The position numbers and the translations under genes were made by a program. Under the pieces are notes generated by a model, which was not told the origin of the DNA, searched no databases, and worked only from the letters and a program-made list of their open reading frames with translations. A stretch of 64,000 bases of DNA from Sphingopyxis sp. YR583 (GTDB lineage: Bacteria > Pseudomonadota > Alphaproteobacteria > Sphingomonadales > Sphingomonadaceae). The number at the start of each line of letters is the position of its first letter. Position 1 is the first letter of the stretch. Location of the stretch: NCBI RefSeq assembly GCF_900108295.1, contig NZ_FNWK01000001.1:992001-1056000 (forward strand), in the 5' to 3' direction. This document shows, piece after piece, positions 1-8,852 of this stretch.

Positions 1-1
1 G

Positions 2-883
2 CTCGTCGGCAACAAGGGCGAAGATACGCTGAGCGTCATCGCACTGGCGTCGGGCGAGGAACTGGCGAGGTTGCCCACCGGCAAGATGCCGCACGAGATC
101 GCGGTCTCGCCCGATGGCAAGCATGCGGCGGTCGTCGCCTATGGCAGCACGACGATCGACGTGTTCGATGTGGCGAACCGGACCAAGGTCAGGACAATCG
201 ACCTCAGCCCCAACCAGCGGCCGCACGGGCTGCTGTGGCTGTCCGACGGGCGAATGGTCGCGACGACCGAGGGCAGCGAGTCAGTCGCGGTGGTTGCGCC
301 CGATGGCAAGCTCATGTCGATTTCGACCGGGCAAAAGGGCACGCATATGATCGTCGTCGCGCCCGATAACCGCACGGCCTATACTGCGAATATCGGGGCA
401 GGGACGGTGAGTGTGCTCGACCTCAAGACCGGCAAGAAGCTTCGCGATATGACTATCGGCGGCAAGCCCGAGGGGTTGGCGCTGACGAAGAAGGGCCGCG
501 AGCTTTGGGTCGGCGACCTTGATGCGCCGCGGGTATCGATCTGGGATACGAAGACCGGAAAGAAGATCGCCGAACACCCGGTCGACCCGGTTGCAATCCG
601 CGTGCTGGCAAGCCCCGACGGCAAGCTGGTTGCGACGAGCAATATCGCAAGCGGCACGATCAGCCTGTTCGACGCCGAGACGCGCGCGCTGGTGAAAACG
701 GTCAAAGTGTCGGGCGAGGCGGCCAAGGGGCAGGTCACCCTGTTATTCAGCGCCGATTCGAAGCGGCTCTATGCCGCCGAGACGGGGCACGACAAGGTGG
801 CGGAAATCGACGTCGCGAGCGGCGAGGTGTTGCGCCGGATCGCGGCGGGCAAGAATGGCGACGGGCTGGCGATCGCGCCCTAA
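2..883 (+). CDS. YVTN-type beta-propeller repeat protein, 5' partial
   Basis: The reading frame is open from the first bases of the window, so the true start lies outside; 293 residues are visible. The protein is built of repeating propeller blades: the recurring pattern is a short strand, a VSPDGK or VAPDN-type turn, then a strand ending in V-x-D-x-x-T/S-G-K, with at least six blades. This is the pattern of YVTN/NHL/WD40-like propellers of the periplasmic or surface type, sometimes linked to quinoprotein or cytochrome metabolism. No catalytic residues are recognisable, so a binding or scaffolding role is only an inference. Its TAA overlaps by four bases the stop codon of the convergent aminotransferase gene. 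The N-terminus, with any signal peptide, is not visible, so location in the cell cannot be settled here. Confidence 0.85.
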   Translation, partial: LVGNKGEDTLSVIALASGEELARLPTGKMPHEIAVSPDGKHAAVVAYGSTTIDVFDVANRTKVRTIDLSPNQRPHGLLWLSDGRMVATTEGSESVAVVAPDGKLMSISTGQKGTHMIVVAPDNRTAYTANIGAGTVSVLDLKTGKKLRDMTIGGKPEGLALTKKGRELWVGDLDAPRVSIWDTKTGKKIAEHPVDPVAIRVLASPDGKLVATSNIASGTISLFDAETRALVKTVKVSGEAAKGQVTLLFSADSKRLYAAETGHDKVAEIDVASGEVLRRIAAGKNGDGLAIAP

Positions 884-2055
884 GCGGTTTCGGCCCGCAA
901 TGTGTCGCGAAAGGCCGCGAGGCGCCGTACCGCCTCGTCGAGTATCGCGCCATCCTTGGCGAAGCAGAGGCGCAGGATGTGGCGCGGGCCGTCGCCTTCG
1001 AAAAGTGCCGATACGGGGATCGAGGCGACCCCTGCCTCGCGCACCGCGCGTTCGCTGAATTCCCGGTCGGAAAGCGTAATTCCTGATGCGGCGAGGTCGA
1101 TGCACAGGAACCAGGTCGCGGCGTTCGGCAGGACCGCAAAGCCAGCGGCGTCCAGCGCATCGCGCAGATGCGCACGCGACGCGGCCCAGCGCCCGCGCTG
1201 CTCAGCGAACCACGCATCGGGCCGACCCAAACCCTCAGCCACCGCCCATTGCAATGCGGGCGGCGTCGTGAAGGTCAGGAACTGGTGCGCGCGGCCAAGC
1301 GCGGTGGCCATCGCGGGCGCGGCGCATAGCCAGCCGGTCTTCCACCCGGTGAGGCCGAAGATCTTGCCCGCCGAGCCGATCTTTACCGCGCGTTCGGCCA
1401 TGCCCGGGAAGGACATCAGCGAACGATGCGGCACGCCGTCGAACCGGACATCCTCCCAGACCTCGTCACAGATCGCGATGAGGTCGTGGCGCACGCAGAT
1501 GTCGGCCAGTATCGCCATCTCTGCTTCGCTGGCGACTGTCCCGGCCGGATTGAGCGGGTCGTTGAGCATGAGCACACGCGTGCACGGCGTGATCGCCGCC
1601 GCGAGCTGCTCGCGATCATAGCGCCAGTTGGGCGGCGCGAGCGCGACCGACACCGGAATACCGCCAGCGCGGCGCACCATCGGCGCATAGCTGTCATAGG
1701 CGGGCTGGAACAGAATCACCTCGTCCCCTGACGCGACGAAGGCAAGGATCGCGGCGGCAAGCGCCTCGGTCGCGCCCGAAGTCACGATCACCTGCTCACG
1801 CGACAGCGCGAGGCCCTGCCGCCGGGCATAGAAGCCGCAGATCGCGTCGCGCAGTTCGGGAAGCCCGAAGGCCGGGGGATATTGGTTCGACCTTTCGGCG
1901 AGCGCGCGCGCTGCAGCCGCGATCATGTCGGGATGCGGCGGTTCATCGGGAAAGCCCTGCCCGAGATTGATCGCGTCATGTGCCCGCGCGAGCCCCGACA
2001 TATGCTCGAAAATCGTCGGCTCCATCGCGGCATAGAGCGGGTGGACTGGGCTCAT
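880..2055 (-). CDS. Class I/II PLP-dependent aminotransferase
   Basis: 391 residues, normal for fold-type I aminotransferases. The PLP lysine is K231 in GSAGKIFGLTGWKTGW, the pyridine-nitrogen aspartate is D197 in AICDEVWED, and NDPLNPAGT is a variant of the N-x-P-x-N-P-T-G motif. An arginine in ILRLCFAK near the C-terminus should bind the substrate carboxylate. The LGQGFPDEPP N-terminal motif is typical of the kynurenine/methionine/glutamine aminotransferase group (KAT/YbdL-like), which suggests transamination of a large neutral or sulfur amino acid, but the exact substrate cannot be read from sequence. Its ATG overlaps the TGA of the upstream gene as ATGA, so it is the last gene of the argH-lysA operon and probably translationally coupled. 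Confidence 0.9.
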   Translation of the reverse strand: MSPVHPLYAAMEPTIFEHMSGLARAHDAINLGQGFPDEPPHPDMIAAAARALAERSNQYPPAFGLPELRDAICGFYARRQGLALSREQVIVTSGATEALAAAILAFVASGDEVILFQPAYDSYAPMVRRAGGIPVSVALAPPNWRYDREQLAAAITPCTRVLMLNDPLNPAGTVASEAEMAILADICVRHDLIAICDEVWEDVRFDGVPHRSLMSFPGMAERAVKIGSAGKIFGLTGWKTGWLCAAPAMATALGRAHQFLTFTTPPALQWAVAEGLGRPDAWFAEQRGRWAASRAHLRDALDAAGFAVLPNAATWFLCIDLAASGITLSDREFSERAVREAGVASIPVSALFEGDGPRHILRLCFAKDGAILDEAVRRLAAFRDTLRAETA

Positions 2056-2822
2056 GACCGCGAAATCCAGAGCGACAGGCCGGATGGCGGGTCGGCGGGC
2101 GGTGCATCGGCGATGTGGCGTACCGCGTCGGCGCGGGCGCGGTCGAGGATGGCTGCGGGAAGGTCCGCGGGGTGAAAGATATGATCGGCCTCGCCCAGCA
2201 AACGTGCGGCGCGCAAGGTCAGCTCGTCGGGATCGGCGCTCGTCAGCGCGATGGTTTCCAGGCGCGAGCGGTGGATCTGCGCTTCGCTCGCCAGCCAGCT
2301 TTCGACCTTGTCGGCCGCATCAGCACCAATGGGGTCGAGAGCACCACCGCTTGCCAGTGCGGCATCGATCGCGCGGCGGCGGTCGGCCACGACGGGCCAG
2401 CGCGCTTTCATGGAGTCCCGCGCGGCATAGAGCGCAGAAGCGAGCGCGCCGAGACGAGCGGGGAGCAAAGCTTCGATCCGCTGGCGGACGGCCTTTGCGA
2501 GGCCGGCCGAGGCCCCGCCCGTACCGATCGCGATCGTCACCGGCGCGCGGTCGACAATCGCGGGGGTAGTGAAATCGCAGAGACCAGGGCGATCGACGAC
2601 GTTGACGAGCAGACCTCGTGCGCGGAGCGTCGCCGCGACAGCGCGCGCCTCGCCATCATCGTCGAGTGCGACAAAGGCGATGGTTGCGCCCTCCTCCCAC
2701 TTCGGCACGATCCGCCCGCCCGCGCGTGCTATCAGCCGCGCCTTGGCATCGGCGGCTTCCCCCTCCCCGACCAGCACGACCGTGCGGCCGCGAAGGTTTA
2801 GGAATACGGGAAGCTGCTCCAC
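2052..2822 (-). CDS. Siroheme synthase N-terminal (Met8/CysG_N-like) protein
   Basis: 256 residues starting at a GTG. The start FLNLRGRTVVLVGEGEAA carries the NAD-binding glycine loop in the form found at the N-terminus of CysG and in Met8, followed by a CDFTTPAIVDRAPVTIAIGT-type stretch and a dimerisation segment. The family makes siroheme by oxidising precorrin-2 to sirohydrochlorin and inserting iron; the C-terminal methyltransferase of full-length CysG is absent, so a separate uroporphyrinogen methyltransferase would be needed. The GTG was chosen because homology begins there and it lies two bases beyond the lysA TGA. The TGA overlaps the aminotransferase ATG. Siroheme serves sulfite or nitrite reductase, but neither is in the window. 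The C-terminal half is less conserved, so ferrochelatase activity is inferred. Confidence 0.85.
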   Translation of the reverse strand: MEQLPVFLNLRGRTVVLVGEGEAADAKARLIARAGGRIVPKWEEGATIAFVALDDDGEARAVAATLRARGLLVNVVDRPGLCDFTTPAIVDRAPVTIAIGTGGASAGLAKAVRQRIEALLPARLGALASALYAARDSMKARWPVVADRRRAIDAALASGGALDPIGADAADKVESWLASEAQIHRSRLETIALTSADPDELTLRAARLLGEADHIFHPADLPAAILDRARADAVRHIADAPPADPPSGLSLWISRS

Positions 2823-2823
2823 C

Positions 2824-4083
2824 TCAGTCGATCCAGTCGGGCACGCGCTCGGCGGCCATGATCGTGCCCGCCGTGATGCGATCGGCGACGACGGCATAGC
2901 GGTAACCGTCGACGAGCACTTCGGGAACGAGGCTGCGGCTGTTATAGGTCGACGCCATCGTCGCGCCATAAGCACCGGCGGTGCGGAACACGGCGAGATC
3001 GCCCGGTGCAACTTCGTCGGTGATCCGGTCGCGTGCGAAGGTGTCGCCGGTTTCGCACACCGGGCCGACGATCGACGCGGTCATCGTCTCGCCGGTCGGC
3101 TTGACCGCAACGAAATCGTGATAGGCGTCGTAGAGTGCGGGGCGCGCAAGGTCGTTCATCGCCGCATCGACGATCACGAACGGATTGGTCACACCCGGCT
3201 TGACCCAGAGAACCTCGGTCAGCAGCACGCCGGTGTTGCCGGCAATCACGCGTCCGGGTTCGAACATCAATGTGACGTCCCAATCCTTGGTCACGCGCGC
3301 GACCATCGCGCCATATTCGGCCGGGCTCGGCGGGTTATCGTCGGCCTTGTACGGCACACCAAGGCCGCCGCCGAGGTCGACATGGGTGATGCTGTGTCCC
3401 GCCGCGCGCAGTTCGGCAACAAGCTGGCCGACACGTTCGAACGCCGCTTCGAGCGGGTCGAGGCTGGTGAGCTGGCTGCCGATATGCACCGCGATGCCGC
3501 GCATATTGAGCCCCGGCAGCGCCGAAAGGCGGCCGAAGATTTCGGGTGCGACGTCGATGCCGACGCCGAACTTGTTCTCGGCCTTGCCGGTCGAAATCTT
3601 GGCATGCGTGCCTGCATCGACGTCGGGATTGACGCGGAGAACGGCGGGCGCGGTCATTTCCTTCGCGAGCGCGATTTCGGCGAGCGCGATGCCCTCGGGC
3701 TCATGCTCGATATTGAACTGGCCGATGCCGCGGTCGAGTCCCTGCGCAAGTTCGGCGCGGGTCTTGCCGACACCCGAAAAGACGATGTCCTCGGCCGCCA
3801 TGCCTGCTGCCAGCGCGCGTTCGAGCTCGCCGCCCGATACGACGTCGGCGCCATAGCCCTGCCGCGCAAGCACGCGCAGCACGCCGAGGTTGGGGTTGCA
3901 CTTGATCGCGAAGGCGAGATGCTTCTTCGGCACATCCTTCAGCCCGTCACGGAACGCCTGTGCGTGACGTTCGAGCGTCGCGCGCGAATAGACATAGACG
4001 GGGGTACCGATTTCTTCGGCGATGCGCGGCAGCGGAATATCCTCGGCGTGCATCACGCCGTCCCGAATTTCAAAATGATTCAT
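2824..4083 (-). CDS. lysA: Diaminopimelate decarboxylase
   Basis: 419 residues, full length for LysA. It catalyses the last step of lysine synthesis, meso-diaminopimelate to L-lysine plus CO2, in the cytoplasm. It belongs to the alanine-racemase-fold PLP decarboxylases: the PLP lysine is K61 in FAIKCNPN, HIGSQ and the glycine-rich DLGGGLGVPY bind the cofactor phosphate, and GPVCETGD carries the cysteine contributed to the partner subunit's active site. The start MNHFEIRDGVMHAEDI is normal. It lies 17 bases after the small lipoprotein gene and two bases before the siroheme gene, so it sits in the middle of a five-gene operon headed by argH. Confidence 0.97.
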   Translation of the reverse strand: MNHFEIRDGVMHAEDIPLPRIAEEIGTPVYVYSRATLERHAQAFRDGLKDVPKKHLAFAIKCNPNLGVLRVLARQGYGADVVSGGELERALAAGMAAEDIVFSGVGKTRAELAQGLDRGIGQFNIEHEPEGIALAEIALAKEMTAPAVLRVNPDVDAGTHAKISTGKAENKFGVGIDVAPEIFGRLSALPGLNMRGIAVHIGSQLTSLDPLEAAFERVGQLVAELRAAGHSITHVDLGGGLGVPYKADDNPPSPAEYGAMVARVTKDWDVTLMFEPGRVIAGNTGVLLTEVLWVKPGVTNPFVIVDAAMNDLARPALYDAYHDFVAVKPTGETMTASIVGPVCETGDTFARDRITDEVAPGDLAVFRTAGAYGATMASTYNSRSLVPEVLVDGYRYAVVADRITAGTIMAAERVPDWID

Positions 4084-4100
4084 TGGTAAAGTCCTGAAGC

Positions 4101-4352
4101 TCAGCCCGGAGGCGGCAAGTCAAAATCGTCGGTTTCGCGTTGTTCGGACCGTTTGAGAAGTTCGTCGCTGCGCGCTGGCCGGGCCTGCGCGTCAGGCGTC
4201 GTAAGCTCCTCCGTAGGCGGGGCGCTGGTCGCGCCGACAGGAATCACCGGGGCAGGCTGGCCTGCCACGGGCTTCAGATCTTCCTTGCTACCGCACGCGC
4301 CGAGCAGCGCGGTTGCAGCGAATACAGCCATGATGAGGCGCTTGGTCGCCAT
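4101..4352 (-). CDS. Small lipoprotein between argH and lysA (LptM/LppL-like position)
   Basis: 83 residues. A short basic start and hydrophobic core lead into the lipobox LLGAC, which places the lipidated cysteine at residue 20; the mature part begins CGSKEDLKP and is proline-rich and disordered-looking, ending in an acidic DDFDLPPPG. The ATG overlaps the argH TGA as ATGA, and lysA follows after 17 bases. In many proteobacteria a short lipoprotein gene sits just before lysA or dapF. In Escherichia coli this is LptM (YifL), which helps mature the LPS translocon LptDE. The mature start CGSKEDL is only loosely like the LptM CGxKGPL motif, so the link rests mainly on position, size and lipobox. 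Confidence 0.8.
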   Translation of the reverse strand: MATKRLIMAVFAATALLGACGSKEDLKPVAGQPAPVIPVGATSAPPTEELTTPDAQARPARSDELLKRSEQRETDDFDLPPPG

Positions 4353-5755
4353 CACATCGTTCCTTCGAGCGCCGCACGGGCCGCGGCCACGGCCTTCCTT
4401 ACCCCGTCCGGCGCCGTGCCGCCATAGCTGGTGCGGCTCGCGACCGATGCCTCGACGGTCAGCGCGGCAAGCACCTCGGACGTGACCGCGGCATGGATCG
4501 CAGCGGCGTCGCCGGCGGGCAGCGCGGACAGCTCGACGCCCAGTTCCTCGGCGCGCTTGACGCAGGCGCCGACGACATGATGCGCCTCGCGGAACGGCAG
4601 GCCATTCTCGCGCACCAGCCAGTCGGCGAGGTCGGTCGCGGTCGAATAGCCCGATGCGGCGAGCGCGCGCATGCGGTCGGTGCGGAAGGTCAGCGTTTCG
4701 ATCATACCGGTCATCGCGGCGAGCGACAGCGCGAGCGCGTCGAAGGCACCAAAGACGGTTTCCTTGTCGTCCTGCAAATCCTTCGAATAGGTGAGCGGCA
4801 GGCCCTTCACGATCACGCTGATCCGCTGGAAGGCGCCGAGCAGCAGCCCCGCGCGCCCGCGCACGAGTTCGGCGGCATCGGGATTGCGCTTTTGCGGCAT
4901 GATCGAGCTGCCCGTCGACCAGGCGTCGGGCAGGCTGATGAAGCCGAAGGGCTGGCTGGCCCAGATCACGATCTCTTCGGCGAGGCGCGAGAGGTGGATC
5001 GCGGCGATCGACGCGGAGGCGCAGAATTCGAGCGCGAAATCGCGGTCCGACACGGCGTCGATACTGTTCGCCATCGGCCGGTCGAAACCGAGCGCGGCAG
5101 CGGTGGCGTGGCGATCGACCGGAAAACCCGTGCCCGCGAGCGCGGCCGCACCGAGCGGCGATTCGTTGAGGCGACGGCGCGCATCGGCGAAGCGGCTGCG
5201 GTCGCGGCCGAACATTTCGACATAGGCGAGCAGATGATGCCCGAGCGTCACCGGCTGTGCGACCTGAAGGTGCGTGAAGCCCGGCATGATGCTGCCCGCA
5301 TGTTCGTCGGCACGCGTCAGCAGCGCGGTCTGGATCGCCCGCAACCCCGCGTCGATGCGCTCGCAGGCGGTGCGCGTCCACAGGCGAAAATCGGTGGCGA
5401 CCTGATCGTTGCGCGAGCGTGCAGTGTGGAGTCGGCCGGCCGGTTCACCGACCAATTCCTTCAGCCGCGATTCGACCGTCATGTGAATGTCTTCGAGGCT
5501 CAGGTCGACGGGCACGCCGTTTGCGGCGAATTCGTCAGCGATCTGCGCCAGCCCGCGATCAATTTGAACCGCGTCTTCGGCCGCGATAATCCCGGCGGCG
5601 CCAAGCATGGCCGCATGCGCGCGGCTCGCCGCGATATCTTCTTCCCACAGGCGCTTGTCGACGGGAATCGACGCGTTAATCTCTTGCATGATCGCCGCGG
5701 GTCCGCCACCGAAGCGGCCGCCCCACATGCTGTTGCTGTCAGGAGAAGTCGTCAT
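4352..5755 (-). CDS. argH: Argininosuccinate lyase
   Basis: 467 residues, normal length. It cleaves argininosuccinate to arginine and fumarate, the last step of arginine synthesis, as a cytoplasmic homotetramer of the fumarase/aspartase superfamily. The family signature [12 protein letters not shown] is intact, including the flexible-loop serine that acts as catalytic base, as are HTARSRNDQ and [10 protein letters not shown]. The N-terminus MWGGRF is the usual one. It heads the operon argH, lipoprotein, lysA, siroheme domain, aminotransferase. The ATG lies inside the 5' end of the divergent TlpA-like gene if that gene starts at its first ATG, so the two promoters must sit in or very close to each other's coding sequence. 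Confidence 0.97.
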   Translation of the reverse strand: MTTSPDSNSMWGGRFGGGPAAIMQEINASIPVDKRLWEEDIAASRAHAAMLGAAGIIAAEDAVQIDRGLAQIADEFAANGVPVDLSLEDIHMTVESRLKELVGEPAGRLHTARSRNDQVATDFRLWTRTACERIDAGLRAIQTALLTRADEHAGSIMPGFTHLQVAQPVTLGHHLLAYVEMFGRDRSRFADARRRLNESPLGAAALAGTGFPVDRHATAAALGFDRPMANSIDAVSDRDFALEFCASASIAAIHLSRLAEEIVIWASQPFGFISLPDAWSTGSSIMPQKRNPDAAELVRGRAGLLLGAFQRISVIVKGLPLTYSKDLQDDKETVFGAFDALALSLAAMTGMIETLTFRTDRMRALAASGYSTATDLADWLVRENGLPFREAHHVVGACVKRAEELGVELSALPAGDAAAIHAAVTSEVLAALTVEASVASRTSYGGTAPDGVRKAVAAARAALEGTM

Positions 5756-6350
5756 TCGCCGCGTTCCAAGCCCGTATCTTGTGATCCTCGCCGTGCTTCT
5801 GGCCGGATCGATCGCGGGCTGCGATAGGGAAAAGCAGGCGGGCGGGCAAGCCGCGCAAGGCCAAGCAAATGTTTCGGCGGGCCAAGCGAAGGGCGTCGGC
5901 CATTTTCAGCATCAGGTCGACCGGAGCAAGAAGGGTCAGGCGGCACCGGCCGCTCGCTTTCAGGGCCCCGACGATGCGCCCGTCACTCTCGCCAACTTTC
6001 GTGGGCGTCCGCTGCTCGTCAATCTGTGGGCAACGTGGTGTGCGCCCTGCGTCGCCGAGATGCCGACGCTCGATGCGCTCGCATCGAAAAGCGGCGACCG
6101 CATAACGGTGATCGCGGTCGCGCAGGACCTGCAGGGCGCGGAGGTTGTCGATCCGTGGTTCCAGAAGGCGGGGTTGAAGGCTTTGCAGCCCTATGTCGAT
6201 CCGCAGAACGGCCTGCTCGACGACGCCGGTAGCGCGCTTCCGACCAGCATCTATTATGACGCCGAAGGCCGCGAGATCTGGCGCGTGGTCGGCGCCATCG
6301 ATTGGCAGGGCGAAGAAGCGCAAGCGTTGCTGGCCGAGGCCACACTCTGA
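5727..6350 (+). CDS. TlpA-like thioredoxin-fold lipoprotein (thiol:disulfide)
   Basis: Up to 207 residues. A hydrophobic segment ends in the lipobox SIAGC, followed by a Gln/Ala-rich linker, then a TlpA/ResA-type thioredoxin domain with the active site WATWCAPC and a cis-proline region ALPTS. Such proteins sit in the inner membrane facing the periplasm and reduce disulfides, often of apocytochromes or copper proteins. The start is uncertain. The first ATG (5727) has no Shine-Dalgarno and overlaps argH head to head by 29 bases. An AGGAG at 5741-5745 is followed eight bases later by an in-frame ATT (5754), which would give a clean [17 protein letters not shown] lipoprotein signal. A perfect hairpin follows the stop codon. 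Confidence 0.88.
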   Translation: MLLLSGEVVIRRVPSPYLVILAVLLAGSIAGCDREKQAGGQAAQGQANVSAGQAKGVGHFQHQVDRSKKGQAAPAARFQGPDDAPVTLANFRGRPLLVNLWATWCAPCVAEMPTLDALASKSGDRITVIAVAQDLQGAEVVDPWFQKAGLKALQPYVDPQNGLLDDAGSALPTSIYYDAEGREIWRVVGAIDWQGEEAQALLAEATL

Positions 6351-6357
6351 CACAAGA

Positions 6358-6387
6358 AAGGGCGGGTGCCCCATGACACCCGCCCTT
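6358..6387 (+). terminator. Hairpin terminator after the TlpA-like gene
   Basis: AAGGGCGGGTG (6358-6368) and CACCCGCCCTT (6377-6387) form a perfect 11-bp stem with an 8-base loop, starting seven bases after the TGA. There is no long T-run after it on the plus strand, so termination strength is uncertain. It also lies in the space between this gene and the convergent small secreted protein gene, so it may serve both directions. Confidence 0.75.
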
Positions 6388-6427
6388 CCCTGCGACCCGG
6401 AGAGGGCTCCGGGGAACTCGCGAGAAC

Positions 6428-6766
6428 TTAGCCGCCGACCGTCACGCGGCCGCTGCGATAGCCCTTCTTGCGCATTTCCTTCACATAATCCTTGTCGGCA
6501 TCGACCACCTCGGTCTCCCACTCGTCCCACGCATCCCAGCGGTCTTCGCGGTCGGTGGCGTGGCGAAGATCGCTGCGCAATTCCTTCTCGGCCTCGAGAA
6601 TGTCGGCCTTATAATTGTACCAATATTGGTTGACGACGCCGGCGATCGGCGACGTGCGGATGTGCGGTGCCTCAAATCCCGGCGGCATCGAACCATAAGG
6701 GACGGCCGCAACCGCGGCGGTGGCGGGGAGCGCCAGAATGACTGCAAGGGTGGTCCATTTTTTCAT
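6428..6766 (-). CDS. Small secreted protein of unknown function
   Basis: 112 residues. A clear Sec signal peptide starts MKKWTTLAVILALPATAAVA and is followed by a mature domain of about 90 residues that is strongly charged and tryptophan-rich, with a segment like DREDRWDAWDEWETEVVDAD and a basic tail MRKKGYRSGR. The ATG at 6766 was chosen because AGGAGATGGACG precedes it directly; the frame is open further upstream without such support. No family is recognised. The alternating acidic and basic residues suggest a helical periplasmic protein. It is monocistronic, sitting between the TlpA hairpin and gpsA. Confidence 0.75.
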   Translation of the reverse strand: MKKWTTLAVILALPATAAVAAVPYGSMPPGFEAPHIRTSPIAGVVNQYWYNYKADILEAEKELRSDLRHATDREDRWDAWDEWETEVVDADKDYVKEMRKKGYRSGRVTVGG

Positions 6767-6880
6767 CGTCCATCTCCTGATTGCCCGCCCGCTCGCGGGC
6801 CGGTCAGGGGAGTCAACGAAGCGCACGGCCATTTTCTTCCCGGCTGATCGCCGAAATGGCACGGGTCGCGGCGGAATCGC

Positions 6881-7882
6881 CTAGCCAGGGTGCGCTTCGT
6901 CGCCAACGGCCGACCTTAACAGCCCGCGAAACACGTCCTGTGCGCTGCGTTTACCTTGCGTCACATCGAACACGTCGCGCGCGATCGGCATATCGAGACC
7001 GTAGCGTTCGGCGAGTGCAATCACGGTCGGCGCGCTCTTCACGCCTTCGGCGACCATGTTCATCCCCGCGATGATCTCGTCGATCGGCCGCCCTTTACCG
7101 AGTTCGACCCCGACATGACGGTTGCGGCTTAGCGGACTGGTACAGGTCGCGATCAGGTCGCCCATGCCGGTCAGCCCAGCAAAGGTTTCCGCGCGCCCGC
7201 CCATCGCGACGCCGAGCCGTGTAATTTCGGACAGCCCGCGCGTCATCAAGGCCGAGCGGGTGTTGTCGCCCGCCCCCAGCCCGTCGCCCATGCCGACCGC
7301 GATCGCGATGATATTCTTGAGCACCCCGCCAAGCTCGCAGCCGAGCAGATCGGTGTTGGTGTAAACGCGGAACAGCCCCGAATGAAACACCGGCTGGAGC
7401 GCGCGCACGACGATCTCGTCCTCCATCGACAAGACGCTCGCCGCTGCCTGCCCCGTCATGATCTCGCGCGCGAGATTGGGACCGGTGAGCACGCCGACGG
7501 GATGGCCGGGGAGCACTTCCTCGATCAGCTCGGTCATCCGCTGTCCCGAGGACAGTTCGAGCCCCTTGGTCAGGCTGATGACGGGCACCCAGGGACGCAA
7601 ATGGCTACGCGCCTCTTCGAGCACGCTGCGGAAACTGTGCGAGGGTACGCCCATGACAAGTACGTCGGCGCCTGCAACGACCTCGGCCATGTCTGCGGTC
7701 GCGCGCAGCGCCGGCGGCAGCTTGATTCCGGGCAGATATCGGCGGTTCTCGTTATCGCTATTGATGCCGTTGACCGTTTCGGCGTCGCGCGCCCAGAGCG
7801 TGATCGGCGCGTTACGCGACACCACCGATGCGACCGTCGTTCCCCAGCTGCCCCCGCCGAGCAGCCCCACCTTCAACCGCAT
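6881..7882 (-). CDS. gpsA: NAD(P)+-dependent glycerol-3-phosphate dehydrogenase
   Basis: 333 residues, full length. It reduces dihydroxyacetone phosphate to sn-glycerol-3-phosphate, the backbone for phospholipids and triacylglycerols, in the cytoplasm. The N-terminal nucleotide-binding loop is LLGGGSWGT, the catalytic lysine lies in ELGGVLKNIIAIAVGMGDGL, and the C-terminal domain has the family segments TGMGDLIATC and VAEGVKSAP. A TAGGAGAGCGG ribosome site precedes the ATG. It lies 37 bases downstream of an alpha/beta hydrolase gene and so looks like the last gene of the acylglycerol operon that starts at 16680. This fits, as it supplies the acceptor for the GPAT made from the same transcript. 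Confidence 0.97.
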   Translation of the reverse strand: MRLKVGLLGGGSWGTTVASVVSRNAPITLWARDAETVNGINSDNENRRYLPGIKLPPALRATADMAEVVAGADVLVMGVPSHSFRSVLEEARSHLRPWVPVISLTKGLELSSGQRMTELIEEVLPGHPVGVLTGPNLAREIMTGQAAASVLSMEDEIVVRALQPVFHSGLFRVYTNTDLLGCELGGVLKNIIAIAVGMGDGLGAGDNTRSALMTRGLSEITRLGVAMGGRAETFAGLTGMGDLIATCTSPLSRNRHVGVELGKGRPIDEIIAGMNMVAEGVKSAPTVIALAERYGLDMPIARDVFDVTQGKRSAQDVFRGLLRSAVGDEAHPG

Positions 7883-7919
7883 TCCGCTCTCCTATTTTCA
7901 GGAGAGACTGACGCGCATT

Positions 7920-8852
7920 TCAATGCTTGGCAAGAAAGCCCTTCATCACCGCCGCAGTCGCTTTCGGATCCTCGATCATCGGCACATGCCCGACATGTTC
8001 GAAGATATGCGACATGCTTCCCGTGATGCCGGCTTCGAGCACGGGGACACAGCTCACATCGAGCAATTGATCATGCCGTCCCCAGATGATCAGCGTTGGC
8101 ACTTCCACCTCGCCGAGCCGGTCGTTGAGTGGATGATCGCGCCCTTCGGTCGCGATGATCCAGAAGATCTTGTCGAGCTGATCGCGATATTTGAGGCCGT
8201 CGGCGTAGAGCACGGGTTTCAGCCGTGACGGAATATGCGGCGGCTTGTGGACGACCATCGCGACCAGCCGGTCGGCGTCTTCCAGATTGGCCAGGATCAG
8301 CGGATTATAATCCTCGTTCGCCGCCTGTTTCTGAAGCTCGCTTTCGTTCGCGCCGTTGACGCCGGCATTGTTGAGCAGGATCAGGCTGGCGAGCGCGCCC
8401 GGATAATCGATCGCATAGCGCAGCGCGATCCAGCCGCCCATGCTGTTGCCGCCAACGTGCGGACGCTGCAGCCCGAGCGTATCGGCAAATGCCTTCAACC
8501 GCGCGGTCTGTGCTTCCAGATTATAGGCAAGGTCGGGGTTGCGCTCATTTTCGCCGAAGCCCGGCAGATCGGGCGCGATGACATGATAATCGCGCGTCAG
8601 GTACGGCGCGATCATCGACCAATTATCCTTGTCGCCCGCAAAACCGTGGACAAGCAGCAACAACGGCTTCGCCGGATCGCCGCCCTCGAGATAGGGCCAG
8701 CTACGGCCGTCGACGACGACGCTCTTCTGCACCATTCCGCCGCGCCGCCGCAGCAGGGAACGACCCAGCGCGACAAGCCGGCCCGGAAACACGAAATACA
8801 TCAGCGCCAGCGCGATCAGCGGCGCGAAGAGCAGGACCAGCAAAATTCTCAT
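7920..8852 (-). CDS. Membrane-anchored alpha/beta hydrolase
   Basis: 310 residues. The N-terminus is a single hydrophobic segment (about residues 2-25), then a standard alpha/beta-hydrolase fold: oxyanion-region HGFAGDKDNW, nucleophile elbow GNSMGGW, acid in IIWGRHDQLL and catalytic histidine in HVGHVPMIEDP. The family covers lipases, esterases and haloalkane-dehalogenase-like enzymes. The position in an acylglycerol operon, with ATGA overlap to the preceding monoacylglycerol-lipase-like gene, suggests an ester of a lipid or fatty alcohol, but the substrate is not determined by the sequence. The N-terminal anchor would put the active site at the membrane. Confidence 0.88.
   Translation of the reverse strand: MRILLVLLFAPLIALALMYFVFPGRLVALGRSLLRRRGGMVQKSVVVDGRSWPYLEGGDPAKPLLLLVHGFAGDKDNWSMIAPYLTRDYHVIAPDLPGFGENERNPDLAYNLEAQTARLKAFADTLGLQRPHVGGNSMGGWIALRYAIDYPGALASLILLNNAGVNGANESELQKQAANEDYNPLILANLEDADRLVAMVVHKPPHIPSRLKPVLYADGLKYRDQLDKIFWIIATEGRDHPLNDRLGEVEVPTLIIWGRHDQLLDVSCVPVLEAGITGSMSHIFEHVGHVPMIEDPKATAAVMKGFLAKH

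Noticed and set aside
2822-3011. Upstream extension of the siroheme-domain gene
   Set aside because: The extra 63 codons are lysA sequence in another frame; homology starts at the GTG at 2822.
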